Positions 51,701-60,411 are shown, numbered from the stretch's first letter. The stretch is DNA of 64,000 bases from Plotosus lineatus (GCA_024760905.1 CM045750.1:15648419-15712418), one strand, 5' to 3'. The notes: generated from the letters alone by a model not told the origin. Made by a program: numbers and translations.

Positions 51701-52523
51701 TACCACTGTGTATTAAAAAATCATCTAAGGTTAAATTGTTTAAATAATAACTGATTATTTATTTTTGTTATTTAGAAAAAATAGTCTCTAAATAATTCTT
51801 GAGCAGCATGGTAGTGGTTAGCACATCTGCTGCACAACAAGAGGGTCCTGGGTTCGAGTCCTGGGCTCAGCCATTTCTACGTGTTCTCGTGCTTGTGTAG
51901 GTTTTCTCACACCGTACAAAGACATGCACAGTAGGATAGTTGGCTGTTCCAGATTGCCCCTAGGTGTGAATGTGAACGGTTGTGTTGACATGCGTGTATG
52001 TGGTTCCTGTAATGCTTTGGTGAGCTGCGCAGGGTGTACCTTGCTTTCACTCATTGTTGGTTAAGACAGGCTCTAGCTTCTGATCAAATCTGGTGGGAGT
52101 AAGGCGAGTGAATAATTCTTTAGTATCCCAGTACAAATGTATCATTTTAATGTGATATGAATGGAAACATGAGCCAACAACACAGTGTTAATACTTTTGC
52201 TCTGTAGGCAGCGGGAACGTCGTCATTGAAGCAGTTCGAGTGCTAATCGATCACGGCGTCCAGACTTCACACATCATTCTGCTGAGCCTTTTCTCTACCC
52301 CACATGGTAAATAAAATAGCTTCAGAATAGTTTAAAAACATGATGCTTTAAAACACCAACCAGTTCTTTATAAGCAATTTTTGATTTTCTACCTTATTTT
52401 ATTATTATTATTTTAGGGGTGAAATCCATAGTTGAAGAGTTTCCGGAACTTACCATCCTCACCACTGAAGTCCATTCTGTGGCTCCGACTCACTTTGGAC
52501 AGAAATACTTTGGGACAGACTGA
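34390..52523 (+). CDS. uprt: UPRT, uracil phosphoribosyltransferase homologue (7 exons)
   Basis: The joined exons (34390-34589, 34675-34717, 43011-43080, 43619-43681, 43778-43939, 52208-52306, 52417-52523) total 744 bases, 247 residues plus stop, all in phase. The start MPCPNQQ is the first in-frame ATG after a stop at 34309 and matches an internal MPCHNQQ of the longer human protein. Conserved blocks are LPLTDQIRELQTIIRDK, EEGLNQLPYTECTVTTPTG, RGNCGVSIMRSGEAMEQGL, the PRPP-loop region MYPILSSGN, and the C-terminus THFGQKYFGTD. Family role: uracil plus PRPP to UMP (pyrimidine salvage). In vertebrate homologues the acidic pair of the microbial PRPP loop and some uracil-contact residues are altered, and catalytic activity has been doubted. 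Both large introns are filled with transposons. Confidence 0.96.
34675..34717 (+). CDS. uprt: UPRT exon 2
   Basis: 43 bases between acceptor CCCCATAG and donor GTAAGA. Encodes TTTRGDFVFCADRL. The 85-bp intron before it is the shortest in the gene. Confidence 0.95.
34985..36060. other. UPRT intron 2, repeat-poor part with SINE-4
   Basis: SINE-4 (about 35155-35415) has the family core ggttagagaagcagctttcg, B-box-like ggtttgattccag and a (TG)n run at 35334. The rest is AT-rich without exons. Confidence 0.6.
36060..36720 (+). pseudogene. possible transposase-like relic
   Basis: Several frames contain protein-like words (for example FKLTEKKSDLHQFANSLLSS at about 36390) broken by stops and shifts. 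I cannot name the family. It may be a decayed transposon domain. Confidence 0.3.
37142..37447 (+). mobile_element. SINE-2 copy b
   Basis: Same head and body as the copy at 24035, with ccactgagaccctcactgtg and a caacagactttacc end. Confidence 0.9.
37610..37798 (+). mobile_element. chimeric SINE-1/SINE-3, 5'-truncated
   Basis: Starts within SINE-1 (ccattgctgacttt), switches at cgtgtttctgccctg to SINE-3 (gagctgtccagagtgtactc) and ends gattaagcaattcagaaag. The junction matches that at 31420. Confidence 0.82.
37808..38527 (+). mobile_element. MITE family C, copy 1 (Tigger-like)
   Basis: TA-flanked ends tacagcagtacatcacctta and (complement) tacagtggtatctcacctta. It shares internal blocks with 50778-51712, including cgccccgctggcctcccatt and a stretch coding GTILKQKE-like residues (ATATTGAAGCAGAAGGAGG). 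A (CA)n array lies at 38196-38239. Confidence 0.85.
38530..39340. other. repeat fragments, no exon
   Basis: Relatives of 7150-7260 (38580-38690) and of 28030-28090 (38815-38880, inverted). A short imperfect palindrome (39230-39340, cttagaata / aaggttctgaaa) follows. Confidence 0.5.
39360..39671 (+). mobile_element. 5'-truncated RTE LINE, 312 bp
   Basis: Only the last part of the polyprotein (GRRPRGRPKRRFMDVV) and the 3' end with a long (GAA)n tail remain. It is flanked by exact 15-mers AGTGATGTTGGGGGT (39345-39359 and 39672-39686). Confidence 0.94.
39752..39782. repeat. (AC)n microsatellite
   Basis: Pure alternating run of about 30 bases. Confidence 0.95.
39795..40045. repeat. GC-rich minisatellite (AACGTCGCCGCGACC unit)
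   Basis: About ten degenerate repeats built on aacgtcgccgcgacctgcca and a variant with tgacgtcacgga. Spacing alternates around 20 bases, giving a roughly 40-base higher unit. The repeats are very CpG-dense compared with surrounding AT-rich DNA. Confidence 0.88.
40233..41068 (-). mobile_element. MITE family G, copy 2
   Basis: Ends taccgtatttgacgtgataag and gcttattacgtcaaatacggta are inverted repeats at TA. It carries the antisense of the transposase tail seen at 11970-12167 (tcattcagagcatcccatag). Longer than copy 1. Confidence 0.85.
41219..41567 (+). mobile_element. SINE-1 copy f, inside MITE B
   Basis: Full SINE-1 with B box gggttcgagtccc and tail gattcgctgtggcaactcctg, ending in a (GACA)n tract. 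Confidence 0.9.
41672..42654. mobile_element. MITE family D, TA-flanked, inside MITE B
   Basis: Left end cagacgctccccgacttac and right end gtaagtcggggagcatctg, flanked by TA (41670-41671 and 42655-42656). Excising D with one TA rejoins MITE B as aaaacTActaacattttt, as in other B copies. No coding capacity. Confidence 0.9.
43011..43080 (+). CDS. uprt: UPRT exon 3
   Basis: 70 bases between GTATGTAG and GTGAGT. Encodes IRLVVEEGLNQLPYTEC and then TVTTPT plus one base of Gly. It is too short to stand out as an open frame and is found only by matching the missing protein segment. It lies about 90 bp after the end of a MITE-B copy. Confidence 0.96.
43619..43681 (+). CDS. uprt: UPRT exon 4
   Basis: 63 bases from acceptor TTTCTAG, encoding QTYKGVRFKRGNCGVSIMRS. 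The donor GTCTGT is weak, but the 96-bp intron restores Gly-Glu-Ala exactly, so the junction is well supported by protein continuity. Confidence 0.92.
43778..43939 (+). CDS. uprt: UPRT exon 5
   Basis: 162 bases from AAACAG to donor GTAAGT. Encodes EAMEQGLRDCCRSIRIGKIL, IQSDEETQKAKVYYAKFPPD and the start of the PRPP-binding loop (LLMYPIL). Confidence 0.96.
43977..44462 (+). mobile_element. MITE family B, copy in UPRT intron 5
   Basis: A 486-bp uninterrupted copy. It starts acagattcctcgctacttc, contains ttgttattataagcattta and ends gagggatgcctgta. Confidence 0.88.
44575..45288 (+). mobile_element. MITE family B carrying a MITE D fragment
   Basis: A second direct B copy only 110 bp downstream of the previous one. 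A remnant of D (end ggtaagttggagagcgtctgta, 45052-45073) is inside at the same relative position as in 41099-42922. Confidence 0.82.
45293..45578 (+). mobile_element. SINE-3 copy
   Basis: Head gaggcacgtggcatggtggtg, B-box-like gggtttgaggc, and tail gattaagcagttcagaaaat followed by (GAAT)n. Confidence 0.85.
45656..45960 (+). mobile_element. SINE-2 copy c
   Basis: Near-complete copy with a good B box, gagttcgaatcccac. Confidence 0.9.
46040..46800. other. UPRT intron 5, no exon recognised
   Basis: A minus-strand frame (46325-46032) contains DFNCIVESDVEIGG, vaguely like a non-LTR endonuclease GDFN block. The rest is unassignable. I do not call it. Confidence 0.35.
46808..47088 (-). mobile_element. 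SINE-2 copy d
   Basis: Minus-strand copy: body tcacccagcagtataaatgg in complement, head with B box gtatgttcaaatcccag. Confidence 0.85.
47455..47705 (-). pseudogene. transposase C-terminal relic
   Basis: The minus-strand frame reads EITAVPPDITHQTMTAFRNH and ends CTDNDGHYLEDHHF. This style of ending (short CTxxxGxHLxD motif) is found in DDE-3/mariner-like transposases. The adjacent direct motifs gggtggcccagaaaagtata and gggtgacccc may be terminal-repeat pieces. Confidence 0.5.
47955..48231 (-). pseudogene. fancm: FANCM exon fragment, antisense in UPRT intron 5
   Basis: The minus-strand frame opens directly after a splice-acceptor-like tract (cctctatgtgtgtag) at 48231. It reads IPEQDDTYKEDSFVV, then VPEDSYIDGRRQYATRRRV, KRSRIVRVV and DSSDEEEEK. 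These blocks match in order the region of vertebrate FANCM before its C-terminal nuclease-like/HhH domain (human, by recollection: PEQDETYxEDSF, EDSFxxGRKxYxTRR, SRIILPDDSSEEE). FANCM is a DNA translocase of the Fanconi anaemia pathway. Only this one exon-like piece is present. The frame stays open to 47695 but homology fades after the acidic run. It is probably a captured or duplicated fragment rather than a gene. Confidence 0.8.
48868..49232 (+). mobile_element. SINE-1 copy g
   Basis: Complete SINE-1 with an expanded A-tract (49190-49206) inside the tail. Confidence 0.9.
49428..50779 (-). mobile_element. MITE family B interrupted by an RTE LINE
   Basis: Minus-oriented B copy whose ends are tacagggattcctcac and agcgagggatccctgta. 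It is split at the acgtacacgtat tract by the LINE 49546-50424. Confidence 0.88.
49546..50424 (-). mobile_element. 5'-truncated RTE LINE (about 880 bp)
   Basis: Begins at GSALSPFLFAMVMD, includes FADDIVI, and keeps a frame of 216 codons (50436-49786) before one shift. The 3' end is tcaggggtcgccacagcg in plus orientation. It is the least damaged reverse transcriptase fragment here. Flanks tacgtacacgtat and tacatacatgtat match at 10 of 13 bases, a possible diverged target duplication. Confidence 0.9.
50778..51712 (+). mobile_element. MITE family C, copy 2, with Tigger DNA-binding remnant
   Basis: Inverted ends tacaatggtacctcacttta and (complement) atacacagtggtacctcact. It shares TA 50778-50779 with the end of MITE B. 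Inside, 51190-51500 reads IRLSEIAKESGRHPSTIGTI and, after shifts, DFKASHGWFERFLKK. These are the two helix-turn-helix modules (CENP-B/Tc5 type) of pogo/Tigger transposases. Confidence 0.9.
51806..52105 (+). mobile_element. SINE-3 copy, just before UPRT exon 6
   Basis: Head gagcagcatggtagtggttag and B box gggttcgagtcc. It ends about 100 bp before the exon 6 acceptor. Confidence 0.85.
52208..52306 (+). CDS. uprt: UPRT exon 6
   Basis: 99 bases from CTGTAG to GTAAAT. Encodes SGNVVIEAVRVLIDHGVQ and then HIILLSLFSTPH. The PRPP loop is completed here. Confidence 0.95.
52417..52523 (+). CDS. uprt: UPRT exon 7 with stop
   Basis: Starts after TTTTAG. Encodes VKSIVEEFPELTILTTEVH, then SVAPTHFGQKYFGTD and TGA at 52521. 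The C-terminus is essentially invariant across vertebrates by recollection. Confidence 0.96.
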
Positions 52524-52743
52524 GTTTTCATTTGGAGCCTGCACACTGCCCATGAAGTTTCCCTCTCTGCTGGTCTTCAGTGATCAGAAATGATGTGTGT
52601 TCTAAAGTGCCTTTGTATAGCCGGCAGGACTGAATGTAAAGTGCACTGCAGGGCTCCTTTATGCTGTGGGCTCCGTGAAGCATAGTTGGGGGTCTGTGAA
52701 ATTTTTTTTTAATTCAGTGACAGCAGTAGAAATCGGTATACTG

Positions 52744-53430
52744 TACAGTGATGCCTCGAGATACAAAATTAATTCGTTCCGGAGGCGCTTTCGTATCTTG
52801 ATTTTTTTTGTATAAAAAAATAGCGTAATCCGTCGAAGCCATGCCCCATCAAAACAACCCTATAAATTTTAAACATTTTAAAAACCTGAAAGAATTACAG
52901 TCTGATCTTTAAATACAACATAATCGTTTAAATAAATGTTACTAAAGCAATGGGAAAATAATATGAATGAAAAATATTAATACAATGGTATTACGAATCT
53001 GTGGAATCTTACCTTTCGAGTCAGGCGAATGTGGTAGAGGCGGAGGAGGCGGCAAATGGAGTTTTTACAAATGGCAGAAATCATGTATAACTTTATGAAC
53101 CCAAATTTAAATGAATTAGCCGACATAATTACAACTGTACACTAAACTTAACTCTGAATTTTTTCTAATTTCTATTTTGATGCATTTTGTGTTAATAACC
53201 AATCGGAGAGGAGGTTGTATGACGGTAGATTTAAAAATGCGTTCATGTGATGCCCTCTGTTGGCCAGGCTATTTTTTATTTTTTTAGGTAGTGTTCTTAA
53301 TTTTTGCTTTCATATCCTGATTGTTCTTATTTTTTCGTAAAATGGGGCGGAAAGATCTTCATGGTCCGTTTCATATCTTGAATTTTTCGTATAGTGTACA
53401 GAGGTTTTCGTATCTCAAGGTGTCATTGTA
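52744..53430 (+). mobile_element. MITE family E, downstream of the UPRT stop
   Basis: Ends tacagtgatgcctcgagata and (complement) tacaatgacaccttgagata, TA-flanked. The inner tract aattcgttccggaggcgc is repeated in degraded form at the other end. It lies within the probable UPRT 3' UTR. Confidence 0.85.
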
Positions 53431-53690
53431 TTCCATTATCAAAGTACTCACAGTACTGAAGTAGTGAGGTTTTATTCTAAAGGTTTAATAGCCAGAGTTT
53501 TTTTCCTCTCGTTATTTAAAAGTGAACAAATAGCAAGCGGGTTGGGGGGGGAGTATGACTTGCGAAAGTTTTGTGAGATCTGGAAAGACTAGCTTTTCCC
53601 CCAGATGTTTTATCTTCATGTTCTATCCCGGGCTCTGTTGTATACATCATAAATGCAATCAATCAGTGTCAAATTTAAGGAAAATGTTTC

Positions 53691-53696
53691 AATAAA
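53691..53696 (+). terminator. candidate UPRT polyadenylation signal
   Basis: AATAAA followed by a GT-containing tract. If used, the 3' UTR is about 1.2 kb and includes MITE E (52744-53430). A second AATAAA is near 53869. Confidence 0.45.
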
Positions 53697-54186
53697 GATT
53701 TTGACAGTGATGAGCCATAAGTGAGCTTTAGCATAAATTCTACAAACCTATTTGTGCTATTATAGCAGAGCTCCTATGCAGTGTACCACTAGAGTCATTA
53801 AATATGGCTTATATGGTGGTCTTATCCTGATCGCCGAAAGTTCATGTGTGTCCACCACAGAAAAACCCAATAAAGCTGCCATGTTGCTCAGTTGGTGCTG
53901 ATTGGCTTTTATAGTGCATTACTGACTTTCTATTTTTCATTAAAATGAAACCCCAAAAAAGTGGCTCATTCACAACCACTCAGACTCACACAAAATAAAC
54001 ATACACAATCTAAGGGGCGTCCACACAGGAAGCGATCACATAAAGTCAGTGAACGGCAACAGAATGATTGTCGAGAGGCGGTATTTTCTCATATTTTCCT
54101 CAGGCTATGTAAAATGGGCGGGTACAGAGATCAATTGGACTGAACTTTTAGGTGACGCAATTTGAGTGATAACCAATCAGAACTTA

Positions 54187-55530
54187 AGGGGCAGTTCAAC
54201 ATTTTCAACATTTTCCCAAGTGTACAGAGAGTGCTCTTTTTTTGCCCCCCCCGAAAGCGTACAAATAAATGTTGATGATCTCACGGCAGGATTTTTTAAT
54301 TAAATATTCAACAAAACAATGGTCAAACCTCTTTTATAAAATAAATCAATGTATTTCCTTGATCAATACATCTTTTATACACCAGTCAAATAATAATGAA
54401 ATCAATAAAAAAAAATTATACTTTTAAATAATTATTTTTAATGACACCTGCTTTAATATTAACATTAAGACATTTGGTTTTAATAATAATGACATTGTTT
54501 TTAATAATATTATTTTATATTAAAATATAATACAAAATGTCTGCATTTTTTATTGGTCATTGGCTTTTGGACGACCATGCTTCGTTTGTGATCAGCTGCC
54601 TTCTGATGTTTCAGCAGCTGAAACCGGGTTGGGTAGTATTCATAAATAAACCATTGCACACACAGCGGTTTTGTTTTCTGTGCTTGTCGTATAAGTTATC
54701 GACCTGAAAGCCGCCATTGCTAAGTGCCCGCCTACACAAAGTTACCGTGACGTCACTGGGTTGGTACAAAGTACCACACGAAATACAGTATAGTGCATTC
54801 ATATCACAGCATATTTGGCGTAAAGACGGGTCCACCAAAGCACAAGTCTCGGTCTGTTTGACTGCTGTTTGTTTATGGTCTTATATATGATATAAACAAC
54901 ACGGAATCTCACGCCACCAACACGCAGTTTTTCAGCAGAAGACGATTCATCTATTACTCTCAGAAGACGACTCAAATATTATAGTTCAACCAAGAACATT
55001 CTCAAATATATTTCAAACTCCATCTGCAAGTACATGTGCTACATACATTTACAAATAGAGCTAAAGTTATTTATCTATTCAATGGCACAAACAAATATTA
55101 ATACATATTTACAGCACAAAAACAGACTATTAATTTTATAAAAGTACTGAGCATTAGGTTGCAGATCCAGGCTGGATGGCTTATGATTATTTTATCCATT
55201 CATTCTCTGTGCGTCAATGTTTGTGTTCTAACACATGTGCAGGAGCCGGAGGCGGGACTAACAAACTGTGCTTTATTCTCACGCTCGCACTTTGTTTGAT
55301 TGACAGTGTTCAGCTATTATTGCTTACTGATAATATTACGTTTGTTGATTGGTCAGCTCGGGCGTGCACATGCGCAGTGCCCCTTACACATTAACTTCCG
55401 GGTTACTTCCTGACTCTAGTCATGCGGAACTTATCTCCGACTTTCTCTTCAATAACAGTCATTAAGTTTATCTATAAGATTGTGAATACACATCATTTCT
55501 TGTCCCGCGGAACTCAACTCCAGCTGTGGG
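54187..55530 (-). mobile_element. element H, copy 2
   Basis: Inverted relative of 8440-9805. In place of a roughly 160-bp block (9241-9400) it has gaatactacccaacccgg plus cagctgaaacatcagaagg in complement, a piece that occurs separately at 8243-8410 near copy 1. Confidence 0.75.
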
Positions 55531-55564
55531 TGTGTGTGGGTGTGTGTGTGTGTGTGTGGGAGGG

Positions 55565-55770
55565 GGGGGGGTGGAGGATGCCCTTCATGACAGAAACACA
55601 CTGATGGCTTTGCTGGTTCTTTTACATGCCTCTCACCATAGACAGTGAGAGACACGGCCCATCTTTGATAACCCAGTTATCTGCACTGGGGACAGTGACA
55701 ACCTTGTGGAGCGTGGGACTTGAACCTCCAACCTTAGGATCAGCGATCCAGCGCCCTATACCACTAGAGG
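55565..55770 (-). mobile_element. SINE-1 copy h, 3'-truncated
   Basis: Minus copy lacking the RTE-like tail. Head with gcgatccagcgccctatacc. It follows a G-rich/TG tract (55527-55572). Confidence 0.8.
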
Positions 55771-56035
55771 TAGTTCAATTAAGGACCCATTGCCCATTGT
55801 CACACTTTCTTCTGGCTGTTGGCATACCACTGCCAAGAGACTTTTCCAACTTCACTGTACAAGTAGAACTTCAGGTACTCTCTGTCTCTTGGCCTCTACA
55901 GTGTCTTTGTTGGGATCCACCACATGTTCCAAGTCATGCATATTAGTAGGTTCACCTCCTACTACACGATACTACACACTTCATGGAGAAACTAGCGACT
56001 TATGTTTTTGCAACGGAAACATTTGTAAAGAAGGG

Positions 56036-56285
56036 CAGCACAGTGGTGTAGTGATTAGCATGTCCGTCTCACAGCTAGAAGGTCCTGGTTTGGAGACCCC
56101 AGGCTCAGAGAGGGTGTTTTTGTGTTGGGAATTCATAGTTTCTTCCCACAGTGCAACCACATGCACTTTAGGCTAATTAGCAGTTTCAAATTGCCCCTAG
56201 TTGAGATGGTGTGTTCGCCCTGTGACGGATTGGCTTTTCAGGATGATGTACTCTGCCTTCACCCAGGCTGAAATAGCTCAGCTGG
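56036..56285 (+). mobile_element. SINE-3 copy
   Basis: Head gggcagcacagtggtgtagtg. B-box region diverged. Confidence 0.8.
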
Positions 56286-56346
56286 GGGGGGGGGGAGGAG
56301 CGTGAAACTTGAGCTCTAAAGGTCATTGGTTTTATCCTGGTTTTGG

Positions 56347-56462
56347 GCGGCCGCCATGGCCTAATGGTTAGAGAAGAGGCTTTGGGACTGTAAGGTGGCT
56401 GGTTTGCTAACCAGCAGGAAAAATGTTTGGTAGTCGGGGGTGAACGGCACCTTCCCTTCCTT
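56347..56462 (+). mobile_element. SINE-4 fragment
   Basis: gcggccgccatggcctaatg head, then ggttagagaagaggctttgg and gtgaacggcaccttccctt, as in 35161. Ends where the Tc1 element begins. Confidence 0.75.
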
Positions 56463-57490
56463 CACATACAGTTGCATCCAAAATAATAGCAGTCAGAAAT
56501 CACTAACTGGGTCAATCACTGTTTTATGATACAAATTATATTTGTATATGGCAAATAACTTACTAGCGGGTGTAGTAGAGTAATAGAATCCAACAGGCCC
56601 AACAATGATGACCTGCTTGCTGCTGATTCTGTGGAACTGAATCACTAATTGAAAGGGGCGTATTCAAAATAATAGCAGTGTGGAGTTCAATTAGTGATGT
56701 CATTCGTTCTTTGAAAAAACAGGTGTCAATTATTGTCCTTATTTAAGGAAGGAAGGCAGCAAATGTACATGCTGGTTATAGAACATTTCTCTCTGAAATT
56801 CTGAGGAAAATGGGTTATTTCCGACATTGTTCAGTAGACCAGCGTACCTCGATGAAAAGTTGATTAGTAAGAGGAACATATAAACAATTGCAGAAAATGA
56901 TTGCAAATGATATAAAATGGCAACCAAAACCTGGAAGACATGGAAGAAAGTGAAAAACTACCATTCGAATGGATGGAACAAGAACCAAAATAGCAAGAAC
57001 TCGGCCAACAATCAGCTCCAGGGAAAATCAAAGGCGGCCTAAAGTAACCTGCGAGTCCCGTTACGATTAGAAGACGCCTATGTGAAGCTGAGCTATCAGC
57101 AAGAAGAACCCGCAAAGTTCCACTGCTGACAAAAAGACTTGTGCTGAAGCGGTTACAATTTGCCAAAGAGCACAATGACCGGCCTAAAGACAAACGGGGC
57201 AACATTTTGTGGACTGATGTAAAAGTAAGATTGTTCTTTTTGGGTCTCGTGGCCCTCTCGACCAACCCCCAAAGACTGAATTCAAGCTACAGTACATTGA
57301 GAGAACAGTGAAGCCTGGTGGTGTAAGCATCATGATATGGGGATGTTTTTCAGGCCACCATGTCAGGCCTATTTATCGCATCCCAGAGATCATGGATCAG
57401 TTTGAATACACCAGAATACTTGAAGAGGTCGTGCTGCCTTATGAGGCCTTATGTGCCGCCCTTGAAATGGGCTCCAACAAGACAACCCAA
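56463..57490 (+). mobile_element. Tc1-type element of the AATAATAGCAGT family, 3' end lost
   Basis: The left terminus contains ccaaaataatagcagt, repeated at 56667. A broken transposase follows (about 56900-57480): [17 protein letters not shown] and a GGVSIMIWGCFS block. The sequence switches at about 57490 to a SINE-3-like tail (gattaagcggttcggcaaa). Confidence 0.85.
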
Positions 57491-57793
57491 GTCGGATTAA
57501 GCGGTTCGGCAAACGTGTGAGCGACTGAGTGAAATATGCAAAAGAGTACCTAGAGTTGGTGAAGAGTGTTTCATAAAGCAGTTTTCTTGTCACTCAGCAG
57601 GGAGGCAAACAGGCTTGGAGGGAAATACGTATATGTTAGTGGCAAAAAAAAACAAAATCTAAAGCTTGACAGAACATGAACTTGTTAGACTGCCAAAAAA
57701 AAAAAAAAAAAGTAAACTCAGAATCAAACATCTATCAAGAGGTATCTATCTGGAACTCTGCTTTTATCCAGCAAATAAATGTATATATTGTGG

Positions 57794-58087
57794 GGCCGGT
57801 GGCGTAGGTACTGGACTCATGATCAGGAGGTTGTGTGTTCAAATCTCAGTTAGACCACGCCCACTGTGCTAAGACCCCGGGCAAGGTCTTAACCACAAAT
57901 GTGCCTCTGTTCACCCAGCAGTATAAATGGATACCAGTAAAATATACAGGGAAGGTAACCTGCGGTGGACTCGCGGACGAGAGGAGTTGAACTCCTGGTT
58001 GCTTCCCGCTATGGAAACCGGGGATAAGCAGCGGCCTGATGAGCCACTAGGCTCGGATGTAAAAAGCCCAACAGACGTTACCTTTTT
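57794..58087 (+). mobile_element. SINE-2 copy e
   Basis: Head tggggccggtggcgtaggta and B box gtgttcaaatctcag. Confidence 0.88.
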
Positions 58088-58166
58088 AAATGTATATATT
58101 AGATATGATTGTTTTCCTTAAAGTCATCTGTTTGTCGAGGCATCCCAAGTGGATTTTTAATTGGGG

Positions 58167-58440
58167 TAAGTCAGTCTGTTGGGCTTTTTACACCCGAGCC
58201 TACTGGTTCATCACGGCTGAAGATTCTCCCAGTTTCTGTTGCGTGAAGTGATTAGGTGTTCAACTCCTACTGGATGAGATGCAAGTTCATTGCAGATTAC
58301 CATCCCAAAGTTTTACTGGTACCCATTTAGTCTCTGGGTGTACAGAGGTACTTAGCGTTAAGACCTCACACAGAGGTCTCAACTCAGTGAGGGACTCAAA
58401 CCCACAACCTCTCGATCACGAGCCCAGCACTCTGACAACA
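58167..58440 (-). mobile_element. SINE-2 copy f
   Basis: Minus copy 80 bp from the previous one, making a SINE-2 inverted pair that could form a long hairpin in RNA. Confidence 0.8.
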
Positions 58441-58546
58441 TTTACATACGGGTTTAATTGAAACGTCTGCATCTCAGAAGTTATCCGTGTTCTGCTGATG
58501 GAAACCTCAGGAATAAAAATCTCCAAAAGAATATCCTAAACGGAGG

Positions 58547-58838
58547 TAAGGTGGCACAGTGGCGCGCACGTCCGCCTCACGGTGAGGCTCGAGTCCGATT
58601 CCTGGGCTTGGGGTGTTTCTGTCTGGAGCTTGCATGTTCTCACCATATGTGCATGAGTTTTCTCCGGGTATTGTTTTTTTCCTGCAGACCAAAAACATGC
58701 AGTCGGACAAATGGCTATTTAAATTGCCCCAGGTGTGGGCGTTGGCCCGGTGATGGCCTGGCAACCTGATATGGGCACAGCCTCCCTGCAACCCTAATTA
58801 TGATTAAACGTTTTAGAAAATGAATGAATGAATGAATA
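58547..58838 (+). mobile_element. SINE-3 copy
   Basis: Head gtaaggtggcacagtggcgc, with tail ctaattatgattaaacg and (GAAT)n. Confidence 0.85.
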
Positions 58839-58849
58839 ATATATCATAA

Positions 58850-60400
58850 AACATGCCCCCTACAGCCACTGTTTACTTTTGCAGCTCATTTCTTTGCGAT
58901 TATTAAATTCAAATGAAAGATAATCTGAATTGATGACAACGCTGGCGTTATATTATAATACGTGTTTTAATGCATAATTCTGATTTGGTAACATAATGCC
59001 TTGTATGTGAAGTGTTCATAAGGATAAATAAAGGTTTTTTAAAAAAAAGGATGGTCACATGAGGTTACATCAACAGAATGCCACAAGACATGACTATAGG
59101 ACAATAATACAGTTACATCATACAACACAGAGTGTTTTAATAAAACCAAGTATAAAACAGGACAGGGTGCCGATATAGGTTTCAGTCAGTCGGTCAATGT
59201 TACCGAGTTAACAGTGGCACTCCTGACTGGAGAGTACAGTACAAAATTGTCTGTATATTTGGAGCAATGAGAGCTGCAGCATTTGGAACTCGTTCAGTAT
59301 TTATCTGTGACTGCATGGCCGCACAGTTCCCTTTCTCACGCCGAATCGGGTGTGATTTAAGCAAAATGGGGAACACGGAGTCAGACTTTACCACAAGAAC
59401 AGCGCTTAGAATTTCATCACACCATGTTCACAAATGATTAATAGTCCTCATTTAAACAAATACATACTGTATTATATAATAACACACATCATAAAAAAAA
59501 GGATGATTTAAATAAAAAGTACTATTCACTGCACCACAGTGATCTTACAGGAGAGTCTTTACAGTCTGATGAATATTTAAGGCTTTAGAGACGTCACGCT
59601 TGAAGGACAGTTATCAGTGAACTTGAATAAGGAATTGAGTGACCACAGAAATAAAAACAAAAAGGCAGACATGTTCCTTCCTGCAGCTTTTGTCGATTTA
59701 CTGACGTCAGCCGTCACCCACAACAGTGCAAACACATTCTGATGAATCTGTGAGCTTGCCATGGAATAGAACACAAGATGCAAGGTCATGAAGCGCAGTA
59801 GCGCAAAGCGAATCCAAGTGCCTGTCAACAGTCTGTGGTTGTCCTTGGAAATTCTCTGAGCGTAGAGGTGCTTGTGACGATGGCGATCCAGAACATGCAA
59901 GGTAAAATAAGAAAAGAGGAAGAAGGGGGCAAAAAAAAAAAAAAAAGACGACAAAGCCACTTTCTTCAAAACGTTGAGTCTTGGAGGCCATACTTTTCTG
60001 GAATCGTCTATTTTGGAATGGCGTCTATTCATCCAACATTTGGTGTTTAGTTGCTTTTACAGTGCAAGCCTGAAGGAGCAGAAAGTGCTTTTCTAGTAAA
60101 TAAAGAAAACATGAATCAGAGCAAAGGCATTCTCAGATGAAATATTAAACAGAGAAACTCAAAAAAGAAAAAAAAAAAAAAAAAAAGTCTGCACTTACTA
60201 AAGAATTGGAGCTCCATTATGTACTATTCAATATTCAGTCGGACTGAAGGACCATCCCCCACCTCACCATCTGCGAGGAGATTGATTGGTAAAGAAATGA
60301 CATGGTAATGAAAACTCTAAGAACCCAACAATCCCAGGTCATACAGCATGTGACTGTCATTGTCATTAAGTCTTGTAAATCAGGGTCATGGCAATCGTCC
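58850..60400. other. unassigned, mostly repeat-free interval
   Basis: A minus-strand frame of 151 codons (60032-59577) and a 94-codon overlap have no recognisable domain. A perfect CRE (TGACGTCA, about 59703) and a gacgtcac motif (about 59590) lie inside. This is the longest intergenic part without visible transposons. It may hold a regulatory or non-coding transcript. Confidence 0.45.
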
Positions 60401-60410
60401 CCCGGACCAT

Positions 60411-60411
60411 G

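Noticed and set aside
59577..60032. Last exon of ZDHHC15 in the 151-codon minus-strand frame.
   Set aside because: A better phased last exon with a strong acceptor and AATAAA lies at 62590-62618, before this region.
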